Both the position numbers and the translations under genes were made by a program. The notes beneath the pieces are model-generated. The model saw nothing but the letters and a program-made list of their open reading frames with translations, ran no database searches and was not told where the DNA came from. A DNA stretch of 10,784 nt from the NCBI GenBank assembly GCA_038324385.1, contig JBBQHX010000115.1, positions 1 through 10,784 on the forward strand, in the 5' to 3' direction. Shown here one piece after another: positions 1-5,647 of the stretch. Source of the DNA: JBBQHX01 sp038324385. Its GTDB lineage: Bacteria; Gemmatimonadota; Gemmatimonadetes; Gemmatimonadales; Gemmatimonadaceae. Positions within the stretch are counted from its first letter, which is position 1. Every line of letters starts with the position of its first letter.

Positions 1-447
1 GGCGTCGTCGAAGGTGAACACCACCGGCGAGAGCCCGGCCGGGAGGTCCAGCTTTCGATCGATGAAGTCGCCCGCTGACACCGGGCGGTAGCCGCGCGCG
101 TAGAGTAGTTCGAGATCCTTGCGGAATCGCGACGCCTCACGCTCCCACCGCGCTTCCTTGTCCCCGACGAGGTGATATTCGAGCACCATGACCCGCCCGA
201 GCTCGTTGGCCGGCCGCACGGTGCCATCCTCGAGGGTGGCGCCGGTGGCCGGAGCCCCGGTGGCGACGGTGGGCGACTGTGCCGCTGGCGCATCAGGCGA
301 GCCAACGGGGACGATCTGGCCCGTTGTGGAATCACCGCCGGCGACGGCGCTGTCCGACGGAACCGATTCCGCAGCCGAGCAGGCCGAGAGGGTGGCGACC
401 GTCAGGGCGACGGCGGCGATGGTACGAAGATGGGAACGACGCGGCAT
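1..447 (-). CDS. Polysaccharide deacetylase family lipoprotein (C-terminus beyond window)
   Basis: The reading frame is open from an ATG at 447 down to base 1 with no stop, giving 149 residues and no catalytic C-terminal part. The N-terminus has a lipoprotein signal: basic MPRRSHLR, a hydrophobic stretch, then the lipobox LSAC with Cys at residue 23. A low-complexity Ala/Pro/Ser/Thr linker follows to about residue 75. The folded part starts near VMVLEYHLVG (YHxxG type) and runs to VVFTFDDA, which matches the first motif of NodB/CE4 polysaccharide deacetylases, where an Asp binds metal and another acts as base. The family removes acetyl groups from peptidoglycan, chitin-like or exopolysaccharide chains; the exact substrate cannot be told here. 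It is divergent from a peptidoglycan synthase, which makes an envelope-glycan role likely. No clear Shine-Dalgarno is seen. A GTG two codons upstream (453) is an alternative start. Confidence 0.8.
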   Translation of the reverse strand, partial: MPRRSHLRTIAAVALTVATLSACSAAESVPSDSAVAGGDSTTGQIVPVGSPDAPAAQSPTVATGAPATGATLEDGTVRPANELGRVMVLEYHLVGDKEARWEREASRFRKDLELLYARGYRPVSAGDFIDRKLDLPAGLSPVVFTFDDA

Positions 448-721
448 GGCCACAGCGGGAAACCAACGTGAGTCAGGGGGTACGATGACGGTCCGGATCG
501 GCACGGATGGATCCGGCGGGACGGACGGGCGAATGAAACACATGTGGCGCGAGACATGAAGTGGAGCGCCGCGTGGAGACAGACGTCGGTATCGACGAAC
601 AAACATCAGTATAGATGATTGGAAACGCCAAGCGTAACGTTCCTTGTGGCGCGGGGACAGCGGGATCGCGGCTCGACGCCCCAGCTCCGCATCCGGGCAT
701 GGCTTTCGACACATCAGGCAC
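448..721. other. Divergent intergenic region (deacetylase / PBP)
   Basis: This 274-base region separates two divergent genes and should carry both promoters. Positions 590-640 are clearly more AT-rich than the surroundings and include TATAGA at 610-615, but no convincing -35 box lies at proper spacing. An 8-base palindrome CACATGTG (539-546) overlaps an inverted repeat CATGT/ACATG (541-558). Two imperfect direct repeats, GGTATCGACGA (588-598) and AGTATAGATGA (608-618, 8 of 11 identical), sit 20 bases apart. All these are weak signals read by eye, and I see no convincing small gene here. Confidence 0.3.
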
Positions 722-3538
722 GTGACATCAGACTCGACGACCCCGGCTGGCGGCGATCCCGGCAGCTCCGAACCCCGCATCGGCTTCACGGTTTCCTCAC
801 TCGGTCCCGCCGGTGGTGGGCGCGGCGGCCGGCGTCGCCGGCGGCTGCGCTCCTGGCGCGGCGATCCGTGGCTCCCCGAGCGCGGCTGGATGCGCCGGAA
901 GTGGAAGCCGCTGCTCGCGATTGCCGTGCTGATCTCGGTGGCGAGCCTGTTCGAGGCCTGGCTGGGCACGTGCGGCTTCGCCGGCTGCCCGACCGGGGCG
1001 GAGATCCGGGCGTTCCAGCCCAGCGAAGGCGGACGCATTCTCGATCGGGCCGGAGCACAGATCGGGCAGGTGCGGTCCATTCGCCGCGTCAACGTGACGA
1101 TGGACGACGTCCCCGAGCACGTTCGGCAGGCGTTCCTCGCGACCGAAGACCGCCGCTTCTACGATCATGGCGGCGTCGATCTGCGCGGCGTCGTGCGGGC
1201 GACGATCCGCAATGTCGCGGCGATGCGTGTGCGCGAAGGGTTCAGCACGATCACGATGCAGGTCGCGCGCAACACCTTCATCGCCGACCGCTTTCCGTAC
1301 TCCGAGCGCTCACTGCGGAAGAAGCTGCTCGAACTCCGCGTTGCCGCACAGCTCGAGCGGCATCTCGAGAAGGACGAGATCTTCGCGCTCTATCTCAACG
1401 CCATCTATCTCGGCAACGGGACGTATGGTGTCGAGGCGGCGAGCCGCGACCTGTTCGGGCGTAGTGTGACGCACCTGACGCCTGACGAGGGCGCGATGCT
1501 GGCCGCGCTGCCCAAGGGGCCCACCGCGTACACCCCACGCCGCGACAAGGAGCGCGCCAAGCGCCGCCGCGACCTCGTGCTCGGCCTGATGGCCAACGAA
1601 GGCTTTCTCGATTCCACCGAGGCGCGCCGGCTGCAGCGGCGGCCGCTGGAGGTCGTGAAGGAAGACCGCTCGCGCGCCGGATATGGAAACTCCTATGCGC
1701 TCGACGCCGTGCGCGCGTTCGCCGATTCCGTGCTCGGCACGGAAGTCAGCGCCCTCCCCGACCTCATCATCTACACGACGATCGACCAGCGGGCGCAGCG
1801 TGCGGCCGAACGAGCCGTGGCGCGTCAGGCGGCGGTGATCCAGCGCCGCGTGCGCGCGCCGGCCGGCGAACATGTCGAGGGGGCGATGGTCGCGATCGAT
1901 CCCGCAACGGGAGGCGTGCTCGCCCTCGTCGGTGGGCGCGAGTACGTGCGACGCGGCTTCAATCGCGCGATTGCCGCCAAGCGCCAACCAGGGTCGGCAT
2001 TCAAGCCATTCGTCTATTCAGCGGCGCTCGAAGCCGGGTTCACGACCGCCTCGATGGTCGAGGACGCGCCGATCTCGATCGAGGAGAACGGTCGCATCTG
2101 GCAGCCGGCCAACGCCGACGGCCAGTACATGGGACGCGTGTCGCTGCGCCGCGCACTCGCCCGGTCGTCGAACACGGCGGCGGTGCGCCTGACGCGATCG
2201 GTGGGCGAAGGGAGCGTCGTCGAGGCGGCGCAGCGCAACGGAATCCGCAGCACGTTGACCCCCGTTCCGGCGATCGCCCTTGGCGCGCTCGAGGTCACGC
2301 CGCTGGAGTTGGTGAGTGCCTACGTGCCGTTCGCCAACGGCGGCACGCGGATCGAGCCGCATCTGGTGACGACGATCGAGACCGCGGCCGGCCGGGTGCT
2401 CTGGGAGCATCAGGCGCAGCGCGAGGTCGTGATGGACCCCCGCGACGCCTTCCTCCTCACGTCGATGCTCCGCTCGGTCGTCGACGAGGGCACCGCGCAG
2501 GCGATACGCGGCACCGGAGGCCGCGGACGTTTGGCAGGCAAGACGGGAACGACCAATGATGGGGCCGACGTCTGGTTCGTCGGCTACACGCCCACCGTCG
2601 TCGCCGGCGTCTGGTTCGGTTTCGACAAACCACGATCACTGGGCCGCGGGGCGGGTGGCGGATCACTCGCGGCGCCGGCGTTCGCGGCCTTCTACCAGGA
2701 GGGCTGGGCGGCGCGCGACAATGGCGACGCGTGGGAAACGCCCGACGGCATGGTGCGCCGCGTGATCGACCCGAGCAGCGGGCTGCTGGCCGGCGAGTGG
2801 TGCCCGAACCGCCGCGAGGAGTGGTTCAAGGAGGGCACCGAGCCCACGTCCACCAGCGATTGTGACTGGTACTGGGAGCAGCAGGTCGAAGCCGAGTTGG
2901 AGGCATCGGAGAGCGACGGCGGCTGGTTCCGCTCGCTGCGGTCGCGAATTCGTGGGGTCTTCGGACCGCGACCGGTCGAGGTCGGGCCGGTCGAACCGCC
3001 GCCGCCTCCTCCTCCTCCTCCCGTCTCCGGACGCGGCGGCGCGGAGCGCGACCGTGACGACCGCCGCGACGCCGGCGTGCACAATGACGGTCGGCGATAT
3101 GACGATCGACGCAACGACGGTCGGCGCAACGACGACTGGCGCGACCGTGACGACCGCCGCGACGACGATCGAGGTCGGATCGCGCGGGCGATCCGCGAGT
3201 CGGACGACCTCCGCCGCGCCGCCCGCGCGCTGGAGCGTGAAGTCACGCGGGAGCTCGCCCGCGCCCTTGAGGGCGAGGATCTGAGAGATCGCGATCGCGA
3301 CAACGGTCTCCAGCGTGCCGCCCGCGCGCTCGTCCGCGCCGTTGCCGGTGACGCCAGCGACGAGCTGGCCCGTGTCGAGTCGCGGCTCGCGCGTTTCCTG
3401 AATCGCGACGCGAATCGCGACGCGCGCGCCCGACGCGACCGCTCGCCGCAGGACGTCCAGCGCGAACGGGCCGAACGCGTCCGCGCCGCCCGCCAGTTGA
3501 CGCTCCCCGGCGAACGCAACCTGGCTGCGTCCCCATAG
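722..3538 (+). CDS. Class A penicillin-binding protein, PBP1A-like (transglycosylase/transpeptidase) with charged C-terminal tail
   Basis: Bifunctional peptidoglycan synthase that polymerises lipid II and cross-links stem peptides in the periplasm. Numbering from GTG 722 (938 residues): Arg-rich cytoplasmic segment 1-60, one membrane helix about 61-83 (LLAIAVLISVASLF), glycosyltransferase-51 domain about 103-296 and transpeptidase about 384-655. GT51 motifs are EDRRFYDHGGVD (catalytic Glu142), GFSTITMQVARN, RKKLLELRVAAQLE and the YLNAIYLGNGTYG block. Transpeptidase motifs are SAFK (Ser425), SSN (482-484) and KTG (607-609), so both active sites look intact. From about residue 758 there is a proline run, then an Arg/Asp-rich repetitive tract (about 773-820), then a charged Arg/Ala/Glu segment to the end. 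Such a tail is not a standard part of the family. Start choice is uncertain: the frame is open back to a TTG at 644, no candidate has a clear Shine-Dalgarno, and ATG 890 would leave almost no cytoplasmic segment. Confidence 0.93.
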   Translation: MTSDSTTPAGGDPGSSEPRIGFTVSSLGPAGGGRGGRRRRRLRSWRGDPWLPERGWMRRKWKPLLAIAVLISVASLFEAWLGTCGFAGCPTGAEIRAFQPSEGGRILDRAGAQIGQVRSIRRVNVTMDDVPEHVRQAFLATEDRRFYDHGGVDLRGVVRATIRNVAAMRVREGFSTITMQVARNTFIADRFPYSERSLRKKLLELRVAAQLERHLEKDEIFALYLNAIYLGNGTYGVEAASRDLFGRSVTHLTPDEGAMLAALPKGPTAYTPRRDKERAKRRRDLVLGLMANEGFLDSTEARRLQRRPLEVVKEDRSRAGYGNSYALDAVRAFADSVLGTEVSALPDLIIYTTIDQRAQRAAERAVARQAAVIQRRVRAPAGEHVEGAMVAIDPATGGVLALVGGREYVRRGFNRAIAAKRQPGSAFKPFVYSAALEAGFTTASMVEDAPISIEENGRIWQPANADGQYMGRVSLRRALARSSNTAAVRLTRSVGEGSVVEAAQRNGIRSTLTPVPAIALGALEVTPLELVSAYVPFANGGTRIEPHLVTTIETAAGRVLWEHQAQREVVMDPRDAFLLTSMLRSVVDEGTAQAIRGTGGRGRLAGKTGTTNDGADVWFVGYTPTVVAGVWFGFDKPRSLGRGAGGGSLAAPAFAAFYQEGWAARDNGDAWETPDGMVRRVIDPSSGLLAGEWCPNRREEWFKEGTEPTSTSDCDWYWEQQVEAELEASESDGGWFRSLRSRIRGVFGPRPVEVGPVEPPPPPPPPPVSGRGGAERDRDDRRDAGVHNDGRRYDDRRNDGRRNDDWRDRDDRRDDDRGRIARAIRESDDLRRAARALEREVTRELARALEGEDLRDRDRDNGLQRAARALVRAVAGDASDELARVESRLARFLNRDANRDARARRDRSPQDVQRERAERVRAARQLTLPGERNLAASP
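3046..3164 (+). repeat. Direct repeats in the Arg/Asp-rich tail of the PBP
   Basis: An exact 26-base direct repeat occurs at 3046-3071 and again at 3139-3164, 93 bases apart and therefore in the same reading frame; each copy encodes an ERDRDDRRD/WRDRDDRRD-like segment. Between them GACGGTCGGCG recurs at about 3086 and 3116. The protein tract alternates Arg and Asp with Asn and Gly (for example DGRRYDDRRNDGRRNDD), which suggests expansion by slippage or unequal recombination within the coding sequence. Confidence 0.75.
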
Positions 3539-3557
3539 CCCACGGCCGCCTCTCCGA

Positions 3558-3731
3558 CTGACTTCCCAGTCAGCCGCAATCCTTGCGGCCGCTCGGCAGT
3601 GCGAGGAGGTTGAGTTGTGGGGTTTCAACCTCGCACCGTACACGCGCCGGTTCGACGCGCCGTGCTGCCCGTCGATGGCAGGCGGCCACGGATCGCGGTG
3701 CGTGGCGCATCGGTCACCGTGCCCGTCCGCC
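3558..3731 (+). ncRNA. Chain of six adjacent hairpins: candidate structured leader / 3' UTR element
   Basis: Hairpins read by eye: CTGACT-tccc-AGTCAG (3558-3573); GCCGCAA-tcc-TTGCGGC (3573-3589, sharing one base with the first); GTGCGAG...CTCGCAC with an inner GTTGA/TCAAC and a three-base bulge (3599-3636); CACGCGC...GCGcCGTG with one bulged base (3641-3664); CTGCC-cgtcgat-GGCAG (3665-3681); and a long imperfect stem GGCGG...CCGCC enclosing CACGG/CCGTG and GATCGC/GCGcATC (3681-3731). The last stem ends directly before the Shine-Dalgarno of the next gene. The first two could act as a terminator for the PBP gene, though no T tract follows. The rest could be a regulatory leader. I do not recognise a known riboswitch class, and GC-rich DNA forms chance stems easily. 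Confidence 0.35.
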
Positions 3732-3739
3732 AGGAGGTG
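3732..3739 (+). promoter_or_regulatory. Shine-Dalgarno AGGAGGTG deciding the start at 3744
   Basis: This is a perfect anti-16S match, with 4 bases between it and the ATG at 3744. It fixes the start of the 165-residue protein and argues against the 43 extra upstream codons that are open in the same frame. It lies immediately after the last hairpin of the leader, so folding there could mask or expose it. Confidence 0.8.
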
Positions 3740-3743
3740 TCTC

Positions 3744-4241
3744 ATGCTCGATTCGATTCGCCACTCCGCTTCCGATGGCGCGCATCGACCTTCGTCCTCG
3801 CACCTGCCGCCAACGCTCGCAAGCCAGCTGTTCGATCGCCGCGTCGCGACGGCGCGCGGCTTTCACCAACGGCTGCTCCACCTCCCGTTAGGCCGCTGGG
3901 TCGAGGTGGCGCTGTCCGATCCGCATGCCGAGCGGGCGCCTGACGACTGCGTGATCGCCGCCTCGCCGTCCGATGTGCTGCTGGATGCGGCCGCGCGCGC
4001 GCGGCTCCGGGCCGTGCTCGATGAACGGCCGGCGCTGGTGGCGCAGATCCGTCAGCGCGTCGTGGCGACGGCCGCCGCCGCGCGCGGCTTCACCTCCGAC
4101 GCCACCGTCTCCCGGATGACCCGGGTGGCGCTCTGCGCGGCGCTGGCGATCATCGCGCGTCCCGATCTCGAGGACGACGAGTTCGAACGGCTGTACCGGC
4201 CGTTCCAGCGGCTGATCCCGGTCCACGAGCTGCCTGCCTGA
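3744..4241 (+). CDS. Conserved-looking hypothetical protein, 165 residues
   Basis: I do not recognise the family. The start at 3744 is set by a perfect AGGAGGTG upstream. The protein opens with a polar, Ser/His-rich segment (about 1-25). A mixed region containing LPLGRWVEVALSDPH follows, then a predicted helical stretch rich in Ala, Arg and Leu (about 75-115: LLDAAARARLRAVLDERPAL). The end is a second hydrophobic helix ALCAALAIIARPDLEDDEFE and the tail RPFQRLIPVHELPA. There is no signal peptide and no clear membrane helix, so it is probably cytoplasmic. It lies downstream of the PBP gene on the same strand, but a 205-base structured gap separates them, so it is probably an independent unit. 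It converges on the DUF1501 gene with 82 bases between stops. Confidence 0.75.
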   Translation: MLDSIRHSASDGAHRPSSSHLPPTLASQLFDRRVATARGFHQRLLHLPLGRWVEVALSDPHAERAPDDCVIAASPSDVLLDAAARARLRAVLDERPALVAQIRQRVVATAAAARGFTSDATVSRMTRVALCAALAIIARPDLEDDEFERLYRPFQRLIPVHELPA

Positions 4242-4279
4242 CGCCGGCAGTTCGGCCCCCGCCCGCAACGCGACTTTCA

Positions 4280-4315
4280 CGCCTGACGACGCGCCGCACC
4301 GCGCCTCGCCAGGCG
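4280..4315. terminator. Possible bidirectional terminator hairpin between convergent genes
   Basis: CGCCTG (4280-4285) pairs with CAGGCG (4310-4315), and an inner GCGC/GCGC can extend the stem around the loop. It sits in the 82-base gap between the stop of the plus-strand 165-residue gene and the stop of the minus-strand DUF1501 gene, where a shared terminator is expected. No T tract follows on either strand, so the call rests on position and symmetry only. Confidence 0.35.
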
Positions 4316-4323
4316 TTCGTGCA

Positions 4324-5592
4324 TCAGAGCAGCCCAAGCCACTCGTCCCGTCCGTCGGCATAGCCGGGAAAGACCGCGTCCAGGCGGGTTGCGCCAAGGT
4401 GCGTGCCGACGAGCTCACCGAACACCGCGCGGAAGTCGGTCGTGAGGGCCAGATCGCGCCCCTCATGAAGTTGCTCGCGCGCGAGTCCCGGCCACCGGCC
4501 ATGCACCCGCCCGCCGCGCACCTTGCCGCCGATCGCGAACATTGCCCCGGCGTGCCCGTGGTCAGTCCCGCGGTTACCGTTCTCGCGCGCCGTGCGGCCG
4601 AACTCCGACATGGTCAGGATCACGACGTCGTCCATGCGGTCGCCGAGGTCGGCGACCAGGGCGGCAACGCTGACGGCGAAATCGCCGAGACGCAACGCGA
4701 GCTGACCGGTGGCCCCGCCCTGATTGACGTGCGTGTCCCATCCACCAACGTCGGCGAACGCGACCTCGAGCCCGACATCCGCGCGAATGAGCTGCGCGAT
4801 CTGACGCAGGCGCTGCCCGAAGGCCGACCGCGGGTACTGGGCGCCGTTCGTCGGCGCGTATCGCGCCGGGTCCGCGGCCCGCAGCATCTTCATCGCCTCG
4901 AACATGTCACTGCCTGACGAATGCACGAGATCGGCCGATCCGGTGCGGTAGAGCGCCTCCAGGCGTCGGGGCGCGTCGCCGTCGGCGGCGCGGATGGTAA
5001 AAGCGTCCAGGCCGGCCATCGCGACGGTCGGTGCCGGTCCGGTGAGAATCCGCGGTGTCTGCTCGGTCATGGCGACCGCGCGAAAGGGCGACGTGTCGTC
5101 AGGCGTGGCGGTGCAGGCCTCGCAGGTGCCGCGGGTGGCGAGGTACCGGTTGAGCCAGCCGTCGGGCGTGCCCTTCCGGTCGGGAGTGCCCGACTCCATG
5201 TAGTCCTGCGCGTCGAAGTGCGACCGCGTCGCGCTCGGACTGCCTACGGCGTGGATCGGCGCGAGCATGCCGCGCTCATAGAGTGGATGGAGCGGGCGCA
5301 GCGCGGGGTGCAGGCCGAAAAACCCGTCCAGGTCGATCGCCGTGCCCTCGCGGCGGCCCGACGGGGGCGCGATGCCGATCGACGGGCGCAGACCGGCATA
5401 GTTCGCGTCGCCGTGCGGCACCAACACGTTCAGCGCGTCGGCGGCACCGCGTTGGAAGAGGCAGATGAGCACCTTGCCGTTCGCCGCCCGCGTGAGCTCG
5501 GCGGCGAAGGCGGTGCGGCGGAGGAAGCTGGGGCTCAGCCCGAGCGAAACCAGCGCCAGAGCGCCGGACCGCATGAAGACGCGACGTCGCAT
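4324..5592 (-). CDS. DUF1501 family secreted protein (Tat-like signal)
   Basis: 422 residues from the ATG at 5592. The N-terminus MRRRVFMRSGALALVSLG has a twin-arginine pattern (RRxFM) before a hydrophobic core and an AFAAE cleavage region near residue 31, so export of a folded, probably cofactor-bearing protein is likely. The mature start KVLICLFQRGAADALNVLVPHGD is the standard DUF1501 opening. Later blocks are GGWDTHVNQG (about residue 281) and SEFGRTARENGN...GTDHGHA (about 322-343), which correspond to metal-site motifs of the alkaline phosphatase/sulfatase-like fold to which DUF1501 is assigned. The biochemical role of the family is not established. It lies 55 bases after a DUF1800 gene, the usual partner. 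The frame stays open upstream to 5817, but that part overlaps the DUF1800 gene and reads as an Arg-rich shadow. No Shine-Dalgarno precedes 5592 on this strand, so translation may be coupled or weak. Confidence 0.9.
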   Translation of the reverse strand: MRRRVFMRSGALALVSLGLSPSFLRRTAFAAELTRAANGKVLICLFQRGAADALNVLVPHGDANYAGLRPSIGIAPPSGRREGTAIDLDGFFGLHPALRPLHPLYERGMLAPIHAVGSPSATRSHFDAQDYMESGTPDRKGTPDGWLNRYLATRGTCEACTATPDDTSPFRAVAMTEQTPRILTGPAPTVAMAGLDAFTIRAADGDAPRRLEALYRTGSADLVHSSGSDMFEAMKMLRAADPARYAPTNGAQYPRSAFGQRLRQIAQLIRADVGLEVAFADVGGWDTHVNQGGATGQLALRLGDFAVSVAALVADLGDRMDDVVILTMSEFGRTARENGNRGTDHGHAGAMFAIGGKVRGGRVHGRWPGLAREQLHEGRDLALTTDFRAVFGELVGTHLGATRLDAVFPGYADGRDEWLGLL

Positions 5593-5615
5593 GAGGATCT
5601 CTGAAGGAGGAAAAC

Positions 5616-5635
5616 GCGCTCGGTTTGGCGAGCGC
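5616..5635 (-). terminator. Terminator/attenuator-like hairpin between DUF1800 and DUF1501 genes
   Basis: Read on the minus strand, GCGCTCG and CGAGCGC form a perfect 7-bp stem around the loop CCAAAC, followed at once by GTTTTCCTCCTT. A GC stem plus a short T-rich run is the form of an intrinsic terminator. It lies in the 55-base gap after the DUF1800 stop and before the DUF1501 ATG. It could therefore end a fraction of transcripts and lower DUF1501 output relative to DUF1800. The T run is short, so readthrough is likely. Confidence 0.5.
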
Positions 5636-5647
5636 ACGGCGTACGGG

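Noticed and set aside
2663..3745. 360-codon open frame on the minus strand
   Set aside because: It is antisense to the PBP transpeptidase end and tail. Its composition mirrors the Arg/Asp repeat tract, and it has no start signal.
5603..5614. Shine-Dalgarno-like AAGGAGGAAAAC on the plus strand
   Set aside because: No start codon or coding frame follows on that strand; it sits in the gap of a minus-strand gene pair.
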